The notes beneath the pieces were generated by a model that was not told the origin of the DNA, made no database searches, and worked only from the letters and a program-made list of their open reading frames with translations. Positions 47,212 through 58,712 of a DNA stretch of 64,000 nt are shown here, piece after piece (within the stretch, counting starts at the first letter, position 1; the number at the start of each line of letters is the position of its first letter). The position numbers were made by a program, and so were the translations under genes. The stretch comes from Linnemannia hyalina (Eukaryota > Mortierellomycota > Mortierellomycetes > Mortierellales > Mortierellaceae): contig JAHRHY010000016.1 of NCBI GenBank assembly GCA_019671135.1, positions 988,501 to 1,052,500 on the forward strand, given 5' to 3'.

Positions 47212-49205
47212 TGTGTCCTGGGGCAGAGATGTACTTGTGTGTGTGTGAGAGAGAGAGAGGAAGAGTTAGGGAATTGTGTGGTAATGTTTTGTTGTCGGAT
47301 GAGCACTAAAGTGACTGTCAATCACAATTGCGGTGCCCACACTGGCTGGCCCTGGCCACAAGGAGGGAGCCCTTGCTCTTGCCAGTCTGTTGCCTGCCTG
47401 TCTGCTTATTTGTTTGTCTGCATCGTTTATTGTGCTCTACTTGGATGTGTCAGCAACTAGAAGCACGTATGTTCACCCCGAGGTTCCTCTTTTCGATGAA
47501 CGTGGCATAGGTTGACACACTACTTCGTTGCCACTTTGCTACTCTTCATGAAAAAAACTACCGTCTTTCGCATGAGAGCCATTATTGACAAGTTGACTTT
47601 CAAACCAAAAAAGAAAAAGGGAAAAGAAGGGGTTCAGAAGAACAGACCGAATTGATAGAGGCCAAAATGACGGAGGCTCGTATTAATACGTGAAGAGTAA
47701 TACAAATCAAGGAGACAAGTAACAGCAAAAAGAAAAGAATGAGGGGTTGGTCGGACACAAGAACGGAGGTAATGAGACGGAACTTTGAAGCAACGAAAAA
47801 AGAAAAAAGAAAAAAGAAACGCGCTGGGATGGTGCCCCTTGGTCCTTTGTCCTTGTCCTTGTCCTCATCCTCGAGGGATACAAAAGAGAAAAGGCCGCCC
47901 CTTGAAAAAATGCTAATGCAACTCGCCAATAAAAGACTACAAAAATAAAATAAAATAAAAGGGTAGAGGGGCCGATACCTTTATTGCTTTCATTCCAGGT
48001 TGCCGTGTTCACCGGTGTCGTGGATGTGATGAAAGTACCAACTGGCGAGGTTGTTTGTGAAATTGTTGTGTGCGCATATCTTCTTCAAGAAGGATATCCT
48101 TCGGCGTCAATGTATTGTTCCTTCGTTGTCAAGAATTGCGACCAGGCGCGTGGACATGAGAAGGAATGACTGAAAGAGGAAACACAAAAGAGATGGATAC
48201 GATAGGATTTGGATTGAGGCGAGCGAAGCACTTTGAACGGGTGCGCGAATTACTCGTTGGTACCCTCCCGACGCCTTCTATTGTCACGTTCATACATGTA
48301 GAGAGAGAGGGTGCCAGAGCGGATGGATCTTGTGTTAACAGGTATCCCACCTGGGTCTCCTTTCTCTCTCTTACACTCTCTTTCACTCCTTCCTCACTTT
48401 TTGAGCTCACCTTCCTTCCTTCCTTCCTTCCTTCCTTCCTTCCTTCCTCCTCTCTTTTCCCCTCTCATCTTATTCTTTTTCCCTCCCTTTTCTCCCTTCC
48501 TGTTGCTCACCCTTTTCAATTCTGTCTTGAATACTGCAGCTCCTAGTATTACTCGCCACTCTTACTCCCCACCGCCCGTCTGGCAACCCCAACAGACTCA
48601 CCCTTCCTTCTCCCTCACTCATTCACTCCCTTCACACTCATTCGACATACACCTCTTGCATTTGCATTCATCTTCTTTCTTTTGCGATTCACCTTACATT
48701 CCCTCATTCTTTCACGACCACCTCCAAGTGCTAACACACACACGCTCACACACCCCGTAGCTGCTGTCGCAATTCTCATACTTCCAACATCTCTACTCCT
48801 GACAGCACCTGTTCACCCACCTACCCTTGTCGCTGTCATCCCATCCTCCAACCGTTACCCAGCTTCTACCTTTCTTCACCTTTTACACCCTTGTCACCTC
48901 GCCTCTTCTTCCTCTGCATTAACTCCAGCATAACTCCTCTCAACACACCCTCTTCCGGCCTTCACCATCGATATTCTGTGAGAGCCACAAAGTTTATCCA
49001 AGACATAACGCGTCCAGTTGATCAACCTGCACGCGTCAAAAAGTAATAGTCACATCACCCAGCCCTAGACACCGAAGAGTTTCCCTGTCCCTGTGTATGA
49101 CCCTGCAGGGATTCAGTCTTCTTAGAGTATTCTTCCACCCCTCGGACTTCCACCATAGTATTTATCTTGCTAGCCTTCTCAACACTCACAAATAGTCTTC
49201 CTCCG
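47212..49205. other. Divergent intergenic region PPR/RAX2
   Basis: About 2 kb. Contains a (CCTT)n tract at 48411-48448 and a long C/T-rich leader from 48360 to the RAX2 start. The ORFs are low-complexity; no gene recognised. Confidence 0.5.
48411..48448. repeat. (CTTC)n microsatellite
   Basis: Nine uninterrupted tetranucleotide units in the pyrimidine-rich RAX2 upstream region. Confidence 0.95.
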
Positions 49206-52200
49206 ATGGCGGGACTCAACCCTCCGCCACCAACGACAATAGCATTTTCATCCACAACGTCATCATCATCATCAGCCACTTCAGCATTCCCTTCCACCTT
49301 AGCTCAACTCCCAACCACCACACACCGACCATGGACCAAGATACCGACGCTCACCCTCCTAGCAACAATCTCACTCTACACTACTACAACCCTCCTCACC
49401 TACCTATCCTTCCTCCCAACTACCACTAATGCGTCCATGATCGTCACCACTCCAGCACGGGTTCCCCTCTCTTTCGCCAACCGCAAGGACTCTCAATCTT
49501 CAACAGTCCTCCACACAATGGTGCCACCACCTGTCGATTTTGCGCTGTTGGGTCAGATGGCTGCCTTAGGTGATTTTGATGCGCTCACCCCCGTGGTAAC
49601 AACTGGACAACAAAACACCTTCGAATTTAATACCTTCTCGATTCTGGAGTTGGCAAAAGTGCCTTCAGCAACAGCAACAGCAGGAGGAGGAGGGGCAGGA
49701 AAGATTTTGTCGGTGCCCGTTCTACTGGCGAGTTTTGCGATCGATCCGCCATTACAGCCAACAACATCTGGATCTCCAGCCTCAAGGACCGCAGGTGCAG
49801 GGATTACAGCCACTTGTGTCCTAGACGACGCACCACACCAGATTTACGTTGCTGGCAACTTCAAGCAGATCCCGACCTCAGCATCTATGGTCAACAACTC
49901 GGCGAACGCCAACAGTTCGATACCTGTCAACATGGTCCCAACCTCAGGACTCAACTATGTCGGCATGTACGATTCCAGGCTGAAACGGCTCCTGCCCATG
50001 GAGAACGGGTTGAACGGCCCTGTTCAGGATTTGTTGTGTGATTCTGTCACGAAGCAAGTTTACGTTGTGGGTCAGTTTATGGGCCCCCTACAACTGGAGT
50101 CACGTTCGGATATCGAAAGTAGTAACAGCAGCGGGTACCAGACCCTTAGTTCGTTCGGCGGCGGCGTTGCAGTATGGAAACGGAGCCCGGATGCGACGAT
50201 CGAGAGTAACCCTACTTCTTCGCCATCATCGTCGGCGATTACGAGGGCATCAGGAAGCTGGGAGGCGTTGCCATTCAAGGGAGTGGATGGTATTGTGACG
50301 AGCGTCACCAGGACTCAGGATGGCACCGTTTATTTCGGAGGACAGTTTGATACCACTACTGATGGAGAGGCTTACAGTGCACCCGATACTCAGCCTGTCA
50401 ACCTTGATATCGCCAAGGTAATCCGATAATGCCTTCTACAGTCCTATACAACTCTGCTGGGTTTTGTATATATGCACCAACCTAACGCAGATTGTTTACC
50501 ATTGGCATGTTTCTAGGTGATGACGGGGAACGGATTGAACGCAGAGCAGGACAGGAATATCATCTGCCAACCGTCAACAGCGGCACGCGGGAACTGGATC
50601 ATGCAGGACAACATCCCAGGCTACTGGCGTGTCCTCTTCCCGTACTATATTACTCCAACCCTCTTTCGCCTCTGGAACGTCGATACGACCCAAGGCCCCG
50701 AATTCGCCAACAGGGGCACAAAAACCTTCTCCATCGTGGCCCTTCCTTCAAACCAGGTCCTCAACCTCTCTTACATTGACCCTATTTCGAATCTCCAGCA
50801 ATACTGTACTGTGTGTACTTTGGAATCCAGAAGCGTAGCGGCCACTGTTGACCAAGAGTACCAGGATTTCTTAGTCGCGACACCCACCTTGTTGAACGCG
50901 GTGCAGGTTGACATCGTCTCGTGGGACGGTCTAGGTGGTGGGCTGGGTGGAATTGAGGTGTACCAGTCCGAGATCTTTGTCCGTGCGGTGGATGAACTCA
51001 ACTTTTCGTCCAAGTGTGCTTCGAATTATGCGGAGGCTGTGGCGTCGATCGCGTCAGGAACCAACCACAAGGACAGCAAAGATATGACCGCGTACTCGAG
51101 TTTCTTGGGTGCTGACTGGGTCATGACCAAGATGGAGGATGGGTGGCAGACCGTCCAGGCAGCCAATATCTCGGCGACCGATGCTGCGTCAAGGAAACAG
51201 GCCTATGTCGATATGTCGCCGTACCTTCAGGAGTCGGGTCTCTATGATGTCTATCTCTACACACCTGCCTGCTCTGGTAGTTCTTCAAGTGGAGCAACAG
51301 AGTCCAAGTCGTCGAATGCGTGTGCAGATCGTGGGTTTGTTGATGTGAGCATGTACTTTGGCTCACCTGACAATGTCATCACCCTGACATTGTCGCAGAC
51401 CAACACCGCCGACAAGTACGACAAGATCTACTCGGGCATGATTTCACATACCACTTCGGATTTCAGACCCCATGTGGTTGTAGGACCTTCGGTTGCCAAG
51501 ACGGGGACTGGTGGTGGCGGGGCTACCCAAAACGTCATTGTCGACTCCATCCAGTTTGTGAAGCAAGCGACCCTCAACAACACCAACGGCCTCATCTTTT
51601 ACCGTCCGAGTACTTCTGTCCTTGTTTCTTCTGATTCTGAGAAGGAAAGGAAGGATACCGTTCAGGGTTTGGATTACTCGACATGGGGTAACCTGCCGAC
51701 TCAGATTCCGTCCGGATCGTTGGTGAACGCCTTGGTCTCGTACTTTGGACCTTTCGGTGCCTCTGTTACTGCGACGTCGACGCTGTTCATTGCTGGCGCG
51801 TTCCAGGGTACTACCTACAGCAACATTGTCGGCTGGGACGGATCCAACTATCAAGGTCTTGGCGGTAGCGGTGCCTCCTCAGGTCTGGATGGTATCGTGT
51901 CCGGTATGGCTCTCTATCAATCCTCACTTTACGTTGTTGGCTCCTTCCATAGCGCCCTCACAACCTCTGTTGCCTCGGTGCCTGATTTCGGTGGATTGGC
52001 GGTCTACGACATTGTTTCCCAGACATGGACACCCTTCGGGAACGCAACCCAGACGTTCCAACCCAACGCTCAGTTCCGCAGCATCGAACTCTCAACGGGT
52101 CCCAATGGACAGTTCCAGTTTATCATTTCGGGTCAGTTCTCGTGGACAGAGGGAGGAAGCGGAGAGAACTGTATAGAGACATTGGCGGTGTGGGATTTGG

Positions 52201-55200
52201 ACAACCAGCGATGGGTTCGCGACCAACAGAAATCTCCCAGCGGCGGGTTCCCGTTTGGATTTGTCCGAGGCGAGATCTCGTACTTGAACCGGGTGTTCGG
52301 ATCAAACAGTAACCTTGGCTCTGAAGGATCAAGCCCAAGCTCGCCTGTTTTGCTGGTGGCTGGACAGATTGACTCCTTGGACTCCTATCAAGTCGGCCCA
52401 GCAGAGAATGTCGCCTGGTTGACGAAATCTGGGATCCTCAAGACGACAAACCTCTCTCCCACCATCTCGACATCCTCGCCTACTGCTGGCTCTGCGAGTG
52501 ACGATGTGTCAGGTACAATTTCTGCCTCGAATGCGACAACATCTTTGTCGAAAACGAACGCAGGAATCATGTACTTCGACCCAACTACCGAAGCTTGGGT
52601 CACCCTAGTTGGCGGCGCTCACGCCAATGGATCCATTGGCGCAGGGTACTTCAACCACCCGACGGATTCCAACCCAACCCTCTCCTTCAAGCGACTCAAC
52701 CTAGCCACTGCTTCCTCGCCCCTGATCACTGGAGAAGTCTTGGCACTGGGCCTTCAAAAAGACGAACAGTCAGGGTTCAAAGCCAAAGGATCTGGAAGCG
52801 ACTTACTCCTTCTCGGAGGTGCCTTCAAATCCACCTCAGGAATCGCCAGCCTGTTGATCTACGACCTCAACACCGACCAGCCCATCGCTTCAACACCAGC
52901 ACTCCGAGGCTCTCCAAACCGCGGCTATCCAGTCGTGAACGTGATCAAACCCCGACCTGGGGACAAGACTGGTGCTTTAGTCATTGCCGGAGACTTTTCG
53001 GGTGTTGGGAGTGGGGTCTCCTGTGAACTGATTTGTCTTTGGGACCCAGCTCAGGCGAGGACGGCGATCGACAAGAAGAAGCCTTTGGAGGGGAGCTTCA
53101 GGAATGTGTATAGTGATGGAGCGGGGAGTAAGAAGCATCTGGGGGTTTTGAAGGGCGTCGTGAACGATATTGCTTTTGAAGACGTAAGTATTTTGTTTCT
53201 TTGCATTGCCTAATTTTTTTGGGCGAAAAGCACATACTAATGGTACTTGATTTTTTTTTTTCATTTCCTTTCTTTTCTTTTCTTTTCGTTCCCTTTCTTT
53301 CCTTGATTCCTACCTTCTCTCCTTTCTTTCTCTCACGCTATGTCAGGATAAGAATATGTTTGTGGCAGGAGACTTGATAGTGGACGGTGTGGCATGCGGA
53401 GTGGCGAGTTTCAATTTCGATCATGGCAAGTGGACAACATTCGGGTCGATGCTGGATTCTTCAAAGAGCTCCTCCTCCTCTGCAAACACAGCTCGCCCCC
53501 CCGGGCCTGATACCTTGCCAGGACCAGTCACTGCCATCGCGCATGATTCCTTGTTCCATAGCTTCTTTGTCGCCGGAAGGTACTAGATAACCGGACAGTC
53601 AATTCGAGCGATGCTATTTGGAGATTTCATGTGTGAGTTGCTTGGAGATTTGATATATTAGTTGCTTTTGCATGCTAACATGTTATTATTTTTGGATTGG
53701 GTTTATTTAATAGGAGTGTGACGGATGGGTCAGCGTACTTCAAGAAATGGAACGGAGAGCGCTTCGTTCGCGTTTGTAAGTCATTACCTCCATGTTTCTC
53801 GCTCGATATTCAACGGCCCTGATTATGGCCATCCAATCATGAAACTCCTCAACCTAACCCTGCGCTTACATTCTCACGCGCCAAAAACACACAGCACCCG
53901 ACTTCATGCCAACGAGTGAAATCCATAGGATGGAGATCCTCCCTGCCTCCAAGGACGCACCCAACCGTGCCCCAGTTGCAACAGCCATCCAGTCCACACC
54001 TCCTTCGCCAACTGATGATGATGATTCTAATGACTCCTCCTCCAACCCTAATGACACCACCACCACAACACCACCCTCCTCCGCATCGCCATCCTCAGCA
54101 ACCGCGTCCACAGCAGCGTCCGCAAAAATTGTCGATCCAAACGATACCACAAACATCCTCGAACAAGGATACATCCTCCTCATCTCTGGAAAGATCGTCC
54201 TCGGCAATCCGTCTTCGTCTTACTCACTATCTGAATCAGGATCCGCAGCGACGGTGGGTTCGATGAGTGCGACCAGCAGTCGACAGGAGTCGTCATCGTT
54301 GGCGTTTTTTGATGGACAGTCTTGGTTCCCGTTCTTACAGAGTTCAAGGAACGCGTCTGCTTCCTTGTCGCCCTTGTCTTTTGTCGCTGATGCTACCGTT
54401 GCCTCCGCTTCGGCGCAAATGGCAGCCAGGGATCTCCACCATTTGTTACAACGAAACTCAGAAGATACTTTGCACCACCTCCATACAAAACGCGTCGACC
54501 CTACACCACCAACTATCCCACCAACACCCCTACAGGGCCATATCCGCGTCCGTGACCAAGGCATCTTCCGGGCGCTTGCAATCGCTCACTTACCTCGAAT
54601 TATTGCCCGAAAATACCTCTCCGTACCCTTGGTCATCCTCGTCTCCATCGCAATCTCCCTCGCCCTCATCGCACTTATCGTCCTCCTCGGATTCCTCTAT
54701 GTCTGGTTGAAACGCCGACTCTCAAAGCACGACCCCGCAGCGGCGGCAACGAGACCGCGACTGGGGTCGAGTTTTATGGAGGACGGGTATGACGGCTACC
54801 TTCGGCGGACCGGTGGGCCCCGTGGAGGGGTGTACCCTACAGACTCTTCATTAGGAACCAGTCAAGGCGCAGCATTTGTGGGTGGCAGTACTACTGCCAT
54901 GGCGTCCAAGAAATTGGGCTCGTTCTTCAAGCGATCTAAATCTGAAAAGAACAGCGAGCCCGAGAGCTCGTCTGCGTTGATGGAGAGTCTAGGCATCACC
55001 AGCGCATTGGAGTCTGCAAGACTCTACCGCACTCAGCGGAACAACAGCACCGGGGCAGCCAATACCCTTGTGGGCAGTCCCACTATGCGCGAGAAGCCCG
55101 GTATAGTGGATACATTTGCAGGGGAAAGTCTTGCAGGAGAGGGTGGTAGAAGTCAGGACGGAAGCGATGGCAGTACTGGCAACAGGCCGAAGGTGTACCG

Positions 55201-55951
55201 ACCCAACTCGACGATCCAGGAAGCGACTGGCGCGATGGTGACCGAGTTTGTGAGAACTCATGAGCAACAGCGATCTACTACTGCAGGTACTGGTGTAAGT
55301 GCTGGCGATGCTCCACTGGATGACGACGAAGATATGCCGCCTTCACCCGATAGGCGCAGCAAGAAATCTCGTCACTCGGGGCCCAACCAACCAGGTAACT
55401 AATGATTCTCATTGGTCTTTTCATTGCATCGCATCACGTTGAAAAACGAAATGTTTAATTACTCACTCCTCTTATATTCACCACTCTAAATAGACACAGT
55501 GAGAGACTCAACAGCAAGCGACTTAACAAACCCAACGCTCTCTCAATCCCGCTATGCCAGCCTCCTCAGCGCTCACAACAACGTCTCCTCCCCTCGTGCC
55601 GGCAACGGCGCCATTGCAACCACGCCAACCTCTCCTGCCACAGCAATGACGACTCCCAGCGACGCCATCCACTCTGCACACTACCTCCATAACCCAAACC
55701 GGGATTCAACAACCTCCAACCGGACCTCTACCCCCTTTGGCAGCAACCTGCCAGGCGGGAACGCGATTTACTATTCCCGGTACCCATTTAGGGCTCGGGA
55801 GATTGGCGAGCTGGGGTTTAAGGCCGGAGAGCGAATCTTGGTGGTAGATATGAGTGACGATATCTGGTGGATGGGGGTTGTGCAGGATCCTGTGACGGGC
55901 CAGCAGATGCATGGTGTGTTCCCTTCGAACTATGTTGCCACCACGCCTTGA
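49206..55951 (+). CDS. RAX2: Rax2-like polarity landmark with C-terminal SH3 domain
   Basis: Large membrane glycoprotein; in yeasts Rax2 marks old growth sites and directs bipolar budding or hyphal polarity. Exons 49206-50417, 50517-53183, 53347-53579, 53714-53775, 53895-55394 and 55494-55951 are phase-consistent, 2,043 aa. Residues about 42-75 form a hydrophobic N-terminal signal or anchor. The ectodomain shows repeated kelch-like blades with GGQF/GAF cores (VYFGGQFD, LFIAGAFQG, LYVVGSFHS, LLLLGGAFKS, VIAGDFSG), as in Rax2. One TM helix lies at about 1633-1662 (VPLVILVSIAISLALIALIV). The cytoplasmic tail ends at 1983-2043 in an SH3 domain: YYSRYPFRAREIGELGFKAG, then ILVVDMSDDIWWMGVV and VFPSNYV, with the ALYDY-like, WW and PSNYV hallmarks. 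Yeast Rax2 is about 1,200 aa and has no SH3. Confidence 0.88.
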
Positions 55952-56194
55952 GAGTGACTTTAGGAAGTGGTGTTACGAAGAGATGTGGGTGTTACACAAG
56001 TTCTTTGAGTAGCTAGTGAAAGCATGGTCGAAGATGGCGCATTCAGTTAGGAGCTTTATTATCCTTTTTTTTAATTTTTACCATACGTTTCAGTTTTCAT
56101 GAACACATTGTAGCAAGCTTGGACGAACCATTGCTTTAGAAAGACACTAATAAAGTAAACAAGGGGATTTGCTACACTCATAATCCAAATGCAC
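55952..56194. other. RAX2 3' flank
   Basis: Short AT-rich stretch with a T-rich run at 56066-56080 and AATAAAG at 56147-56153, a plausible polyadenylation signal. Confidence 0.4.
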
Positions 56195-56720
56195 AATTCA
56201 ACCCGTCCTCACATCAGCCCAGACCTCTTTGCATATCAAAAAAGAAAACTTCATACAAACAGGAGTTCGGGTTTCGTTTTTGGACCGTGTGGTGTGGCTC
56301 AATGCGATCATTGTCAGGAAGTGTCACATCGTCGTAGTCGTAGTCGTAATCGTATTACCCACCTTAGTCATCCCTAAAAAAAATGCAGCACAATACCACA
56401 CCGCGCCACACGTATGCCGATGTTTTTTAATGTATGATCGATTATGCTTCAAGTTAAGGATCTCTATGGTATTGTTGTGGGGCACCAGCTGACGAATTCG
56501 AGGACATGGGTCGGTGAGCAGACATGAGGGAAGTGGGCGATATGAGGAGACTATCCGAGGCTGTTGTTGACATGGACCTCCGTCCATACGACTCTTGTAG
56601 CTCCAGACTTCTTCCCAAGTAGTCGCGGTTCCGAAATATCACATAGACAACACATACAAAAAAAAAGGGGGGGGGAACAGTCAAAACTTGCACTCAACGC
56701 GTAGCCATCCAACGGAAAGC
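56195..56720. repeat. Direct repeat, copy 1 (duplicated kinase 3' end)
   Basis: About 525 nt nearly identical to 61974-62497 in the same orientation, starting at ATTCAACCCG and ending at ACGCGTAGCCATCCAA. Differences are scattered substitutions and small indels. Copy 2 includes the last exon of the kinase and part of its preceding intron, so copy 1 is a duplicated 3' end lacking the rest of the gene. Confidence 0.9.
56454..56630 (-). pseudogene. Orphan copy of the kinase's terminal exon
   Basis: Minus-strand reading DYLGRSLELQESYGRRSMST, ending APQQYHRDP and TAA (56456-56454), is collinear with the terminal exon of the kinase at 62409-62233. In the parent the acceptor is TTTTAG before AAT; here the same place reads TTTCGG before AAC, so the AG is lost. 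Several residues also differ (for example EYLGRS to DYLGRS). No other kinase exon lies upstream, so it cannot make a kinase alone. Confidence 0.85.
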
Positions 56721-57875
56721 CATGTCTGTGTATGTATGTGTTTTTGTGAGCATTTTGATTATTCGTGGTCGAAAGATTTCATTGTTTTGTTGCCACCATG
56801 TATGGTGGGAAAACAATGGTGGCAAGACAAGGTGAGTGGACGCGACAACATCCTGCGCGATAAGAAAAAAGGCTAGCGAACGAGCAGCGGGGATATGGAA
56901 AGCGTAGCAAAAATAAAAATAGACAATGTCCATCCGTATGCCGGCATGTCTGTATTTCTGTTTGCGGTGGGAGAAAGAGAGAGAGGCGAGATGTACATCT
57001 GTATTTTGTGTGTATATGTACATCTGTGTGTATGAGTGTCTGGGAGTGAAGGGAGATAACACCACTACCATGCTCGAGGAACGGGTCAGCAACAGGAATG
57101 TAGTATCGTGCGGCGTCTCTAGATTTAGGGATGGATGGACATCCTACTTTCTCCCCATCCCTAAGGAGTACTTGACCTGGTCACATCTTCCCGAGCAGCG
57201 TTAAAGCTAACCTATAAAGCGACAAGGGAAAAGAGAGCCACATCAGGGAGGAGCAAAAAAAAGGGGGATCTTTCAGTATAACTGATTTGTCAATCTGTAT
57301 GTTTGTCCGCAAGACCGTTCATGATGAAGGTCGCTTACGGTGAGGAGAGAAAGTGAGGGGTGTGTATGTGTTGTGCATATGTTGTGTATGTGTGCTCGAG
57401 TGAACGTAGACATCACCATTATCTCTGACATATGGCGAAGACAGGATACGACACGTTCCTCCGTGTCATACATGGACCGGGGACGAAGAAACATCCGAAT
57501 GATAGATATACAATTTCTTGTATATCTGATCCAGGATGGAGAAAGCCATGGAGGACATAATCATGGGACAGCGCTCCAATGGTTGGAATGAGAAAGTCAA
57601 AGCACACAAAATAAAGAATGTCACAGAGTGAAAAGGAAACAGAAGGAAACCCCAAGGTGTCACCAGTAAAGAGAGGGACATCAGGGGGGGTACGAGGTCA
57701 AGGACAGTCAGCACAAGGTCCAGAATGTAAAGGATCAAGGATCGCACATTCTTACTCCATATCTCGCTTTGAAAGAAGCACGTTTATTTCAATCTTTTCG
57801 TTTTAGGACTGAGCTCGATGCAAGATGGCGCGGAAGGCCATCATACATGGCCAAAGGTCTCTCCATAACCTGTTT
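56721..57875. other. Spacer downstream of pectate lyase
   Basis: About 1.1 kb between direct repeat copy 1 and the pectate-lyase stop codon. Short TATGTGTGTA-like runs (56710-56745, 56995-57040, 57360-57400). No coding pattern recognised. Confidence 0.45.
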
Positions 57876-58712
57876 TTAACAGGCGGGGATAAACTTGGAT
57901 TGAGGGCCACGGCAGTTAGCGGTGGTGCCGACCTGGGGCGATTCCTGTTTGCCGTTCTTGTTAATTCCCTTGAATTCCTGGCAGACTTTCTTGATACCGG
58001 TTCCGCACGATCCAGAGATGGTAGCGACATCACCGTAGTTGGAGTTGATACCAACGAGGTCAGCATTAACCCTGTTGGCCCTGATGTTCTGGACAACGAC
58101 GTTTCTTGGGCCACCGTTCTTGCTGCAGTTACCGCAGCTGCGGAAGAGCTTGCCGACGTTGACGACGGTGTAGTCCCTGATGGTGACCGTTCCTCTTCCG
58201 TTGTGTTGGACAACTTTGTCCTTGGCGTCCTGAGCTCCGCCTCCTTGGATCAAGACGCTTCCGGTGCCCTTGATAGTGATGGCATCTAAATCGATTATTT
58301 TGTGGTTAAGACAGTGCTCAGTAAATGAAAGTGTGCGCAGTGAATTAGAATGTGTAAAAAGAATGCTGCAAATGGGAATGTTTGTACCTTCGCAGACTTT
58401 GCGGAACCAAACGTTCCTAAGAGTACAAGCACCCTCGCAATGAACTCCCTCAAGAGAGTTTCCTCCGATGATGACGTTGCTCAAAGTAGCACCATTCTGA
58501 AGGATGAAAACAGCGTTGGCAGATCCAGTGTCTTTATTAGAGTTGCAAGGGCGTCCACGGTCGTACTCCCTGTTGCCAAAGTCCTTAACACCAGAGATAA
58601 TGCTTGGTGCGGGGAGGGAAATGATGTTGCCAGATCGAGTAGGGATTTCGAGCCTTTGTGCAGCGCAGACGGAGGCGAAGACAGCAGTGAGAGTGAGGAC
58701 TTGGAACTTCAT
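57876..58712 (-). CDS. Secreted pectate lyase, class III (PL3)
   Basis: Cleaves de-esterified homogalacturonan by calcium-dependent beta-elimination outside the cell. Exons (minus) 58712-58388 and 58285-57876 join across a 102-nt intron as VCE-DAITIKG, the conserved PL3 junction; 244 aa, the normal size. Residues 1-18 are a signal peptide (MKFQVLTLTAVFASVCAAQ). The short parallel beta-helix pattern is clear: SNVIIGGNSLEGVHCEGACT, LRNVWFRKVCEDAITIKG, VVNVGKLFRSCGNCSKN, VVVQNIRANRVNADLVGINS, NYGDVATISGSC. The Cys-rich make-up fits the family's disulfides. The C-terminus ends at SKFIPAC, a little earlier than many homologs. It is the only gene inside the block bounded by the two direct repeats. 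Confidence 0.92.
   Translation of the reverse strand: MKFQVLTLTAVFASVCAAQRLEIPTRSGNIISLPAPSIISGVKDFGNREYDRGRPCNSNKDTGSANAVFILQNGATLSNVIIGGNSLEGVHCEGACTLRNVWFRKVCEGTNIPICSILFTHSNSLRTLSFTEHCLNHKIIDLDAITIKGTGSVLIQGGGAQDAKDKVVQHNGRGTVTIRDYTVVNVGKLFRSCGNCSKNGGPRNVVVQNIRANRVNADLVGINSNYGDVATISGSCGTGIKKVCQEFKGINKNGKQESPQVGTTANCRGPQSKFIPAC

Noticed and set aside
48311..48933. Plus-strand ORFs upstream of RAX2
   Set aside because: Low-complexity Ser/Pro/Leu translations of a C/T-rich leader.
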